Below are positions 12,908 to 22,533 of a stretch of DNA of 64,000 nt, in pieces. Source of the DNA: Botryosphaeria dothidea (taxonomy: Eukaryota > Ascomycota > Dothideomycetes > Botryosphaeriales > Botryosphaeriaceae); assembly GCA_011503125.2 (NCBI GenBank), contig WWBZ02000082.1, forward strand, positions 1,426,001-1,490,000, given 5' to 3'. How positions within the stretch are numbered: the stretch's first letter is position 1; each line of letters opens with the position of its first letter. The position numbers and the translations under genes are program-made. The notes beneath the pieces were generated by a model. The model searched no databases. It was not told the DNA's origin and was given only the letters and a program-made list of their open reading frames with translations.

Positions 12908-13574
12908 CAGTCTGAAGATCTCATACAACACAAAGAAGTGCATTTACGAGAGGGAATCGAAGCAGTCATCCTGGTGCAAATCTGATTCGTCCTTGTGCGG
13001 AATACTGTTCTGCGGAATGCTCCCCTCTCCCTTGCGTGGCCGCACTTGCTGTATTAATTCCATGGGATTTTCAGCGAATCCCCAGATGGACATCGACACC
13101 GACACTCGGAAGTGCCAATAAACGGGAGGTCAGCTTCGTGCCCGTGGTTTTGGTAACGTTGAGCAGCGCGTACGTGGCAGGATGAGTGAGATTGTGCCGG
13201 GGAAAAGCATGTCGCACAACCAAACGAGCTCCGCCGCAATAGCGCTCTGAACCAATTGGAGCAAAGACAGATCTTACGTAGTGTTGGAGTGAGGAGTGGA
13301 ATAGTGGCTGCGGGCTTGGGTTCTTTGCCTTTGGCGGTGACTCGTGCACGGACCACACTGGCAGTTCCAGTTTCCTTGGAGCTCGCGCGCGCAAAGCCGA
13401 GCTACCAGCAACCCACGCGAAGCTCTCACGCGGCCACAACCCCTCCGTGCCTACCACTGTCGCCCGTAACCTCTCACTCGAATTTCGCGTCGCCAGTGCC
13501 AGCTGTACCCATCGATCGTCTTTTCCAAACACGAGATCCTTTGTCGCGCTGCGCCCGCAGCTTCCTACAAGAAG

Positions 13575-14551
13575 ATGCCTCCGGAGAAGGGTGGAAGAGT
13601 CGTGTTTATCGGCAACATTCCATATGGTACGTCGCACCTGCTCTTTCGAGTGGGGTGAATGTCGGTGCTAACCCCCCCCATGCAGGCGTGAGTGAGGAGC
13701 TCATCACCGAGACCCTCAGCCGCGTCGGCCAGGTCCTCAACTTCCGCCTCGTTTACGACAAAGACAGCGGCCGTCCCAAAGGCTTTGGCTTCGCCGAATT
13801 CTCCGACGCTGAAGACGCCGCCTCCGCCGTGCGGAATCTTAACGACTACGAGCTCATGGGCCGCAAGCTGAGGGTCGACTACTCCAACGACAATGGAGCT
13901 GGCGACAGTGCCCCCGCCAACTACAATCCTCCTCAACCCGCACCCAACGGCCAAGATGCCGCGCTCCCGACCGTACTTCCTCCTCTTCCGCCTGGCGTCG
14001 ACGTGCCGCCCGATCTGACCTGCCCCGATGCCATCTCCAAGACGCTCCAGACTCTTCCTCCCCCGCAATTGCTGGACATACTCTCGCAGATGAAGGGCCT
14101 AGTCACCACCGACCCCGCAAAGGCCACCGAGCTGCTCAGACAGGCCCCGCAGCTGTCCTTTGCCATCTTCCAAGCACTGCTTCTCCTCGGCCTCATCGAC
14201 CAGTCGCTCCTCGGTTCGGTTGTGGACCAGGCAACTCTACAGCAAACAGCACAGCAGGCGCAGCCTTCTGCTACACCCATGCAGCCTCAGGGCTACCCGG
14301 GATATCCGCCACAACAACCTGGTCGCGGGCCGATGAATGTGCCGACGCCCCCTGTCGGCAACCCCTACCAGCAGCCTCCGATGCCGATGCAACAGCAGCC
14401 TGCGCAACCGCAGATACCCATGGATCAGCAGGCGTTGATTCGGCAGGTGATGGCGATGACGCCAGACCAGATTGCCGTATTGCCACCGAACGACAGAGCG
14501 CAGATAGAAGCGCTGCGGGCGCGCATCATGGCGACGGGACAACCATTCTAG
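13575..14551 (+). CDS. Cleavage stimulation factor CstF-64 / Rna15-type RNA-binding protein
   Basis: Nuclear subunit of the mRNA 3'-end cleavage and polyadenylation machinery that binds the U/GU-rich element. Exon 1 is 13575-13626 and exon 2 is 13686-14551 (305 residues). The intron has donor GTACGT, a GCTAAC branch site and TGCAG acceptor. An N-terminal RRM shows RNP2 VFIGNIPY, split by the intron, and RNP1 KGFGFAEF. It is followed by a hinge region (LLDILSQMKGL, residues about 170-230) that in the family contacts CstF-77. A Pro/Gln/Met-rich linker comes next, then a C-terminal helical domain ending TPDQIAVLPPNDRAQ, which matches the family's conserved C-terminus. A longer open frame begins at 13256, but the ATG at 13575 starts exactly at the RRM as expected. 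Confidence 0.93.
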
Positions 14552-15337
14552 AGAAGGACCGAGTGGACGGAGGGAATGGGGAGCCTAGAGCGGCGTTTGG
14601 CGCATGTTTTCTGCAATATCTGGGCAATGGGGGAGCTTTTTGATATGCGGCATGACGACGGCATACCTTTCTGAATTTGTAAATTACTACATGATGCAGA
14701 CGACCGGTCAGATGCCGCGCGCAAGGGAGCAAGCAGGCAGGGGTCGTTGGGAGCTCTAATAGCTTTGTGAGCGCGCCGGCGGGAACGACGTCAGGGTCTG
14801 GCGGCACTTGGCAAAACAGCGAAACAGAGATAATTTTGAAAGCTATTTGACACGTCCCCAGTAGTAAGGCTGATATGGGGGCATGAATCAAGCTTTCACG
14901 TGTGGATTTTCGTGATGGTGCGGCTCTCCAGATTTTAATTCGGTGGCTGGCCACGGCTGGGCCGCAATGTGATCAGGACCCGCTCTGAGCTGGCGATCTA
15001 GCTCTGTGCGTTCCCAGCCTGCATCCAACCACAACACACCGCGCGCTGCAGCTCTCATAGGCCCATCGGCTCGCGACCGCATCTCTCACAAGACCGCACA
15101 CCGAGCCCTTCCCACCGGCGCGCGAGAGCTGAGCCCATTTCCTGCGACGGCGACTGCGTTAGGCGACACAGACGGCGACGCGCTCTCACCCAGCACCTGT
15201 ACCATATCATGACTTACGACTTACGACCTGAAGCCTGATACCCAAAACAGCATCCCAATACCCAGACAAGAGTAATCCATTCCATTTCAAACTAGACCGC
15301 TGTCGCCACCCCATCATCGCACCTCCATCGCGCAACC
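14552..15337. other. Intergenic region
   Basis: No gene seen. It holds the 3' UTR of the CstF-64 gene and the promoter/leader of the large gene starting at 15338. The 120 bases before that ATG are C/A-rich and lack G runs, typical of a fungal 5' leader. Confidence 0.6.
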
Positions 15338-18300
15338 ATGTGGAGCAAGATCACTGGCAAGAGCAGCGACGCTTCGTCGCACGACGGCCGCCGCAAAGAG
15401 CATGGCTCTTCGTCGTCGCGACGCCGCGCTGAGTCGATAGTTTCCTCCGCCACCTCTCGCAACCCTTCCTCGCGCGTTGAGGACCGCAGTGACTATCCGC
15501 CCACGCTGTCTTCCCGCAGCCTGAGCTACCCGCCGCCTCCCTCGGTCTCGTCAATTGGCTCTTATGCCACTGCTCGCGACTACGACCTGAGATCCGAACG
15601 GACCGCTCCTTCCCGGAGTGGCTTGGACGATGACGACCCTCGCTCTGTGCGCTCGGAAAAACGCCGCGACGACGACCTCCGCTCCACACGATCAGACAGA
15701 CACCGCGACGACGATCTCCGCTCGGAGCGTTCCGAGCGTCGCCGTGACCGCTCTTCCAGTCGCGACCGCAAGCGAGACCGCAAGGACGGCGATCGCGAGC
15801 ACAAGAAAAAGGAGAAGCGGGATTCGAAGGATAGCAAGGATAAGCGGGACAAGGACAAGGAGGAATCCGGGAAGAAATCCAAGACGCGCACCCGCAGTGG
15901 CAGCAAGCTCTCGGAAATCGTGGATGAACCGGCGCGCCCGAGAGTCGGAGACGTGTCTGCTCGCAGCTCTGCTGCTTATGACCTTCCAATGGCTAGTCCT
16001 ACGGTTTCCCAATACGCCACCCAGTACGGTCCATCAAGCGCTCCCCAAACGCCCCACGGGTTTGAGCGCATGGATGCACATGTAGCAAGCCAATTTCCCG
16101 GTCAGGACCCAGCAACGGGCTTCTCTGATCCATACCGCCCGCCGCTCAGCGCGCAAGATGGCCGCACTGGGCTCGCTTCAGACTATTACGGCGATCAAGG
16201 CCAGTCTGTCCAATACCAGCCAGGAATTCGCCCCGACCAGCCGAGCGTCATAGTCGGTGCTGAACCACACTTAATGTCTGCATCTGCCGCACCAAACCCA
16301 CCTACTGAGACTGGTCACGGTGCCGCTTCGGAGTACTACGGAGCACCAATCGGCTCGCAGACTCCTACGACCAATGGTGAAAGACCACCCCTCAAGCCTC
16401 CTAGGCCCCAATCCATGCCAGGCAGCTTTGAACAAGACCCGCCCATCAAGCCGCCACGCCCTCACGAAAAGCAGAGCAAGATATCCACTGCTGCTGCCGC
16501 CGCCGGAGGAGCAGCTCTGGGCTACGCTCTGGGGCACGATTCAAGCAGCTCTTACCAGGGCAGCTCCTCTCACCACACAAATATCCACCATAATTCCAAC
16601 AGCACGTCATTCTATCAACAAAGCTCGAACCATCGGATAGGAGATCCATACTACGCTCCTACCTCGACGGCTGGAACCTCCACCTACATCCACTCTACCT
16701 CAGAGCCTGTTCTTCCAGCCTACGCCCAGTCCGCCACCAGCAAGCCCGGTAAATCAGGTAAGCATCCCTCCCACTCTAACGCAGGTCTCTACGCAGCTGG
16801 TGCAGCTGGATTGGCGGCTGGCGCGTACGGCCTCCATGAACATCATCACTCTCACCAGCACACCCACCTTGGCCAAAACGGGGCCTACTACCCTTCACAA
16901 CCTCCGTCTTATTCCGGTCTCGGCATGAGCATGAGACACAAACAGAGGGGCCCTGTGGACAAACTGGTGGATTGGTGGAAGGACCACGAAGATGTGAGGA
17001 AGATGGAAGAGTACACCGAGTACATCGGTGTCTGTCGGCACTGCTTCGACCCGAGTGAGCCTCCGACAATGGCGCCTCGCAAGCATCATTACCATCCTCA
17101 TCGTCGTTCTAGCGGATCTCTTCGTCACTCTCGTATTGATAAGAGTTCTCGTTACGGCTACTCGTCATCGGATGATGAGCACAAGAGCAAGAGCAACTCT
17201 TGGATGGCAAAGGGACTCGCTGGCTACGGCATTGCTAAGGTTGGCAAGGCCCTTTGGTGGCAAAACCAGGACTTCGACGACACTTACAGCGCCAAATCTG
17301 GTCGTCGACACCGGTCTTCCCGTTCCTCGTTTGGTGCGCGAAGCAGAAGCCGCTCCAGAGACAGGCGCAGCGTCACATCCCGCGGCGTTGTTCGTCAAAG
17401 GAGCAGATCGAGAGACTCTCGCGTGAGCCGTGGCTACACCGGTGATAAGAAGGACTACAAGACCGCCCATCGCCGCTCTGACTCTCGCTCTCGTTCGAGG
17501 GATCGTAAGAGTGGACTCTTCACCGCGGCTGCTGGTGCCGCACTTGGTGCGTCCGTCGCAAGTGCAGCAAGACACCGTAGCAGAAGCCGTTCAAGATCTC
17601 CTCGCCCTGGATATGTTGTCCATAAGCACCACAACGAAGGCCCTTCTAGCTCAGCTTCTTTCTTCGGTGCTGGAGAAAAGGAGCACCGTCACAGTTCACG
17701 CCATTCCGTAATCTCTTCGGCATCACGCTATGACGGCACGAGATCCCACCGTTCATCGAAGGAGAATACTGGTGGTGTATTCGGCGGCATGTTCTCCTCG
17801 GCCCCCTCTTCATCCGGCAAGCGCCGCAAGAGCCATACAAAGATAAACAAGGGATTCTTCAACTTCGCAAACTCGTCTGGGTCATCCACGGACTCTGGGC
17901 TTGCTTTTGGCGGCAGCACCTTATCACGGCGGAGCAGTACCCTGTCAAGGCGCAATAGCGGACGTAAGAAGCGCCGTGACTCCGACGAGAAGCTGAACGC
18001 AGCCTTGGTTGGTCTTGGTGCTACTGCTGCAGCTCTTGCTGCTACTCAAGGCCGTGATAAGCATCATGGCAAGCGCAGACCCGAGCTGGTTGCCGTGCGT
18101 GAAGGCAAAGGAAAGGTCCATAGCGCCAGGCATTCAAGCGAACGTACCCGGATGCCTGGCTCCTTCATCGGCTCGGGCTCTGATGACGATGAGGAGGGCT
18201 GGGAATCGGCATCTGATGACGAGAGCGATACCGAGAGCATGGATTCTGGCCTTGCTTTTGGAGACTTCGGCCCACGGAGCCGTAAGAGCGTTGAGAGCTT

Positions 18301-21300
18301 GAGGTCCGATGTTTCAGGCACGAACAAGTGGAGCTGGCGATGGGGGAGCAAGAAGGACAAGCAGAAGCGCAAGTCCCAAGATAGCCTGAGAGCTGGCGCT
18401 GGCCTTGCTGGTGCCGGTATTGTCGGTGCTGGTCTCGGTGCTGCCGCCTCCGATGCCAGGAGCAGTGCTAGCAGTGTACCTACACCATTGCAGACAGTCT
18501 ACCCTGTGGCCACCTCAGACCCTACTGCTTTCGAGGCTGTCCGACGCTCGGCCTCGGTCTCTTCACAGCAGCAAGGCCAGTACGGACAGCCGTATATCGC
18601 TTCGAGGCCTGATCCCGTTCCTCTTCAGCAACCTCAGCCCATCATGCCAGTCTCCAACGCTCCAGTTTACACTACCCAGGCCGCCTGGGCCCCAACTCCC
18701 ACATACACCGCTCCTTCAGGCCCACCGGTTTTCTCCAACGGTCTCGGCAACAAAGCACCTCCGACCTCGTTCCCCGGCCAGCCCGGCCATTCCGAATTTG
18801 ACGAGAAGCGCCCGGTACCACCCCGGCGTGCCAATTCATCGCCCATCCATAGCTCCACGAAGCGTGACCTGGCCATTGCTGGGGCCGCGGCTGCCGCAAC
18901 TGCTGGCGTCATTGCTGCGGCACACAGCGGGTCTTCGTCGACTTCAAAGAGGAGGACAAGCTCGCCCCCGGTTGCTGGTAAGAGGACCGGCTCTCCCTCT
19001 TCCGTTCGTTTCGACTTGACGGATGATCAGAGGGAGAGAGACGATAAGGAGAGGCGCAAGGAACTCAAGCGCAAGGAGGAGGATAGAGCGGAGCGCGAGA
19101 GGGAGCGCGAACGCGAACGTCAGAGAGAGCGCGAACTTCACCTGGAGCGCGAGCGCGAACTCGAGAGGCAACGCGAGTACGAAAGGCTCCGCCGCGTTGA
19201 GGAGGAGACCCGCATTGAGGAACGTCGCCAGAAGGAGCAAGCTGATCGCGAAGTTGCCGCCAGGCGCGAGGCAGAGGAAGCGCAGGCTCGCGAACGTGCT
19301 AGACAGGAGGCCGAGGACAAGGCCAACCTGGATCGGGAAACGCAACGCATCTTGCGTGAGCGCGCCGAGGCTGCCGAAGCTGCTGCTGCCAGAGAGGTCG
19401 CTGCCAGAGAGGAGATGGAGCGCCGAAGGCTGGAACACGAAGCTGCGACCCGCGCGCGCGAGAGGCTTGAGCGCGAAATCTACGAGCATGAATTCAACCG
19501 CAAGCGTGAGGAGGAAGAGGAAGCGAGGAGACAGCAGGAGCGTGAAGAGAAGCTTAATTACGACATCGAGTCCCGCCACCGTGAGCTCCGAGAGCGGGAG
19601 CGCGACGTTGTCGAGCCTGAGGAGCACTCCTGGAAGGGCCCTGCTGTTGCTGCCGCTGCTGGAATTGCTGCGGGTGCTGCGGTTGCAGGCATGGCACACT
19701 CTTCGGATGACAAGCATCGTGACGACAAGCGTTCCAGCAAGATCGAATTTGACGATGATCATCTTTACGAGGATGAGATCATGGATCCTAACTACTTTCG
19801 CAAGAGAGACAAAAGCCAAGACACGAGCCGTGACGCTAGCCGCGAAAGAGAGAATGGAATCGCCCGAAACGCGGCCAAGAAGGTCATCGCGGACATGGAG
19901 GAACGGTGGAAGGATCCGAAGAGCAAGCAGAACATGGAGGACTTTTGGGCGCCTCCAGAGCTTCGTGACCGCTCACCCTCCAGAGTTGATCATGGTCCCG
20001 ATGCGGATGTCCAGGTCTATCACTCGCCCTACGTGGTCGTCCAGCCTCCTTACGACCCGGCCTACAATTTCACGGCTACCAGGGATGGCCATGACCACAA
20101 GGCCAGCAGGTATGCCAGCGTACCTACACTCAACCTCATCGAACCAACTCCTCCGGTCAGTCTGGCAGGAAGCATGAGGGGTGACCACTCGGGCCCGCCA
20201 TCTCCCAACATCCAGGCGCAGAAGGACATTGTCGAATCACCGAAATCTACCACTGGAGAGGGCAAGGAAAGAGAGAAGGAGAAGGAGAAGGAGGAGAGGC
20301 AGCGTAAGAGGACCAGCGTCACATGGGGTGCCGACGAGACCTTCCACTATGAAGCCCAGACTCCCGAGAGCTTCCGGGAACATTACATGTCCGAACATGA
20401 CATGAAGAGACATCTTCCGGAAGACTGGGTCTATCAAAGAAACCAGTCCTACTCTGGTCATCAAAGCCACCAAGACAATGACGAGATTGTTGTGGAGAGG
20501 GATTCGCCCCGGTCTGGCACAGAACGGGTGTCATACCGCCATGGTCCTGAGGAAAGAAGTAGGGGCTGGGGACCTGATACCGAGTCTCCTGTGGAGGAGA
20601 TCAAGCGTTTTGAGCACGATGATCGTCCGGTCATCGAGTCAACTTCACCGGAGCATACACCGACGATCGTCACTCCAGGTGAACAGGAGGCGCAGTTTCG
20701 CCAGTCCCCGTTCTTTGAGGCTGCGCCGAACTTCCAAGCTTTTGACGTCAGCCCCGGTGCCGAACCTGATCGTGGTCAACATGGCTTTGTCGAAGAGATT
20801 GGCGAAGAACCGGTCGAAGAAATCATTGCATCGAAGCCAAGGGAATCCGAGCCACACATGCCTGGCGCTTGGGATGACGATGAGCCTCAGAAGGAGCCCG
20901 ATTCTTCTTGGGCTGAGCCGAAGCTCAGCAAGAAAGAGCAGAAGAAGCGCGATAAAGCAAATAAGCGTGCTAGCCTTGATGCTCAAGCCGAAGCAGCTCG
21001 GTTGGCGGAGGATGTCGCCTCGTCTACTGGCTCTCTTAAGGACCTCGATAAGGAAGCCAGGCGTGGATCAGATCCTGTCATCGAAGAGACAGCTTGGGAA
21101 GCGCCTTTGTCCAAGAAGGAAAAGAAGAAACGTGAAAAGGAGGCTGCCAAACGTGCTAGCCTTGAGGCTGAAGCCAAGACTATCGCCGGAGTTGAAGAGC
21201 CGGAGCAGAACTACCGCGAATCTGCCATCGATTATACCAAAGGGACTTGCAAATGGCTCCTTGAGCATTCCACGTTCAAAACCTGGCTTAGGGAATGTCA

Positions 21301-21550
21301 GTCCCTGCTCTGGGTCAAAGAGAAACCAGGAGCAGGGAAATCAACCCTTATGAAATATGCCGTGGACAACTGCAGTATCATGCTGCCTGGCTCCGTGATA
21401 GTATCATTCTTCTTTGATGCACACGGAGTCAGTCTTCAAAACACAGCTCTCGGAATGTACAGAAGCATCATACATGAGCTGTTTCTTTACTTTCATGCGG
21501 AATTCACAAGCTTGGTGAAGAAATTCGAGCGACAGAAAAACCACAAGTGA
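15338..21550 (+). CDS. Giant low-complexity coiled-coil protein (involucrin-repeat-like) with a truncated NACHT tail
   Basis: A single open frame of 2070 codons. Residues 1-200 are Ser/Arg/Asp/Lys-rich (RSERSERRRD type). Around residues 530-660 is an ordered segment with VDKLVDWWKDHEDVRKMEE and a CRHC pair. Several Ala/Gly patches (AAAAGGAALGYALG) look like short hydrophobic helices. Residues about 1230-1430 are a long Glu/Arg coiled coil (ERERERE/RQREREL). Near 1865-1955 two copies of a repeat built on LSKKEKKKREK and KRASL[DE]A appear. This arrangement resembles the very large fungal proteins annotated as 'involucrin repeat protein', role unknown. From about residue 1958 (nt ~21209) the sequence switches to an NLR-type start, TCKWLL followed by the P-loop EKPGAGKST, and stops at a TGA in the middle of that domain. 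I infer the original 3' part was lost or displaced. Function unknown. Confidence 0.8.
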   Translation: MWSKITGKSSDASSHDGRRKEHGSSSSRRRAESIVSSATSRNPSSRVEDRSDYPPTLSSRSLSYPPPPSVSSIGSYATARDYDLRSERTAPSRSGLDDDDPRSVRSEKRRDDDLRSTRSDRHRDDDLRSERSERRRDRSSSRDRKRDRKDGDREHKKKEKRDSKDSKDKRDKDKEESGKKSKTRTRSGSKLSEIVDEPARPRVGDVSARSSAAYDLPMASPTVSQYATQYGPSSAPQTPHGFERMDAHVASQFPGQDPATGFSDPYRPPLSAQDGRTGLASDYYGDQGQSVQYQPGIRPDQPSVIVGAEPHLMSASAAPNPPTETGHGAASEYYGAPIGSQTPTTNGERPPLKPPRPQSMPGSFEQDPPIKPPRPHEKQSKISTAAAAAGGAALGYALGHDSSSSYQGSSSHHTNIHHNSNSTSFYQQSSNHRIGDPYYAPTSTAGTSTYIHSTSEPVLPAYAQSATSKPGKSGKHPSHSNAGLYAAGAAGLAAGAYGLHEHHHSHQHTHLGQNGAYYPSQPPSYSGLGMSMRHKQRGPVDKLVDWWKDHEDVRKMEEYTEYIGVCRHCFDPSEPPTMAPRKHHYHPHRRSSGSLRHSRIDKSSRYGYSSSDDEHKSKSNSWMAKGLAGYGIAKVGKALWWQNQDFDDTYSAKSGRRHRSSRSSFGARSRSRSRDRRSVTSRGVVRQRSRSRDSRVSRGYTGDKKDYKTAHRRSDSRSRSRDRKSGLFTAAAGAALGASVASAARHRSRSRSRSPRPGYVVHKHHNEGPSSSASFFGAGEKEHRHSSRHSVISSASRYDGTRSHRSSKENTGGVFGGMFSSAPSSSGKRRKSHTKINKGFFNFANSSGSSTDSGLAFGGSTLSRRSSTLSRRNSGRKKRRDSDEKLNAALVGLGATAAALAATQGRDKHHGKRRPELVAVREGKGKVHSARHSSERTRMPGSFIGSGSDDDEEGWESASDDESDTESMDSGLAFGDFGPRSRKSVESLRSDVSGTNKWSWRWGSKKDKQKRKSQDSLRAGAGLAGAGIVGAGLGAAASDARSSASSVPTPLQTVYPVATSDPTAFEAVRRSASVSSQQQGQYGQPYIASRPDPVPLQQPQPIMPVSNAPVYTTQAAWAPTPTYTAPSGPPVFSNGLGNKAPPTSFPGQPGHSEFDEKRPVPPRRANSSPIHSSTKRDLAIAGAAAAATAGVIAAAHSGSSSTSKRRTSSPPVAGKRTGSPSSVRFDLTDDQRERDDKERRKELKRKEEDRAERERERERERQRERELHLERERELERQREYERLRRVEEETRIEERRQKEQADREVAARREAEEAQARERARQEAEDKANLDRETQRILRERAEAAEAAAAREVAAREEMERRRLEHEAATRARERLEREIYEHEFNRKREEEEEARRQQEREEKLNYDIESRHRELRERERDVVEPEEHSWKGPAVAAAAGIAAGAAVAGMAHSSDDKHRDDKRSSKIEFDDDHLYEDEIMDPNYFRKRDKSQDTSRDASRERENGIARNAAKKVIADMEERWKDPKSKQNMEDFWAPPELRDRSPSRVDHGPDADVQVYHSPYVVVQPPYDPAYNFTATRDGHDHKASRYASVPTLNLIEPTPPVSLAGSMRGDHSGPPSPNIQAQKDIVESPKSTTGEGKEREKEKEKEERQRKRTSVTWGADETFHYEAQTPESFREHYMSEHDMKRHLPEDWVYQRNQSYSGHQSHQDNDEIVVERDSPRSGTERVSYRHGPEERSRGWGPDTESPVEEIKRFEHDDRPVIESTSPEHTPTIVTPGEQEAQFRQSPFFEAAPNFQAFDVSPGAEPDRGQHGFVEEIGEEPVEEIIASKPRESEPHMPGAWDDDEPQKEPDSSWAEPKLSKKEQKKRDKANKRASLDAQAEAARLAEDVASSTGSLKDLDKEARRGSDPVIEETAWEAPLSKKEKKKREKEAAKRASLEAEAKTIAGVEEPEQNYRESAIDYTKGTCKWLLEHSTFKTWLRECQSLLWVKEKPGAGKSTLMKYAVDNCSIMLPGSVIVSFFFDAHGVSLQNTALGMYRSIIHELFLYFHAEFTSLVKKFERQKNHK

Positions 21551-22198
21551 GAAGTAGGTAAAGGCTGGCAATGGACAGAAAAAAAGCTTCAAGACTGTTC
21601 CATGAATGCTCTCACAAACACCTCCCTGAAGAGACATATCGTTCTACCCGTTGACGCCTTGGATGAGTCTGGAGTGGAATGCGCCATCAACCTTGTTAAC
21701 ACCTTTACCGAAGACCTACGGGAGAGTTTAAGATTTGTTTCGCTTGGGCTGCTGTCGGGGACAAACAAGAACTGGGCTTACTATTTGATGGAGGCGCCAG
21801 GATTGACTCACAGAATCGTTTCTGCTGGACACCAACCGTCGATGCAGCAGCTCGGCAGTGCACGTCCATTGTCAGCCACCTTTTGGATGTTGAAGTGCAA
21901 CAAAAAGCAAGATTAACACTGCTCGCCACCCTACCTAGTTCAATGTCATTCGATCACGTCGATGGTTGAGGCTTTGTCAGCAACGGAGGAATTTGATGAG
22001 AAAGACATATGGAACGCAGATGACGAAGTTGAGCGTTTGGGACGGCGCTGCTCAGAAAGTGGAAAATTGGAAAACGGCGGGACCAGAAGCAGACCGCATC
22101 GACTGGAGCGTTGGAGACTGTCGCTTAGCTATGGAGCAAGAGACAGAAGGGGCGTCAAAGAAGAACATTCGAGGGAAGCAGAGTCCGATTTGGATTGA
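21551..22198 (+). pseudogene. NACHT/NLR remnant continuing past the stop
   Basis: Reading on in the same frame after the TGA at 21548-21550, the next ~120 codons (to 21916) look like the continuation of a NACHT ATPase. They include a Trp-rich stretch followed by a Walker-B-like segment VDALDESG near 21647-21670. A further fragment of unclear homology sits in the same frame from about 21962. A single stop interrupts the domain, and no start or conserved C-terminal repeats follow, so this is the debris of a STAND/NLR gene. Such genes act in fungal non-self recognition and programmed cell death. The rest of the spacer to 22533 is the fucosidase promoter. Confidence 0.65.
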
Positions 22199-22533
22199 TT
22201 TTAGTTCTGAACAGTCCTCTGCAGCTCCAGTAGAATAGGAAGATTCAGCATCCTGGACAGCGACGTCATAGCCTCGGCTAAGGCTACACCGAAGGGCTTT
22301 TCGAGTTCTGTCCTTCCTCCACGCTGATCTCCGCTACTCCACTCGCCGGGTTACATTCTCACCGTCCAACTGCACCCCGCGATGATCTGCGCCCGCCCTC
22401 GGGATGCGGGGAAGTGACTATGTGCCTGACTCGTTGGGCCATCACTCCGCATACATCATGGCCGTTCCACCACCGGAGCTCCCAGCAGAGATGATGCAGT
22501 CTTTTCTCCCGGTTGTGTACAAAATTGCGCAAG

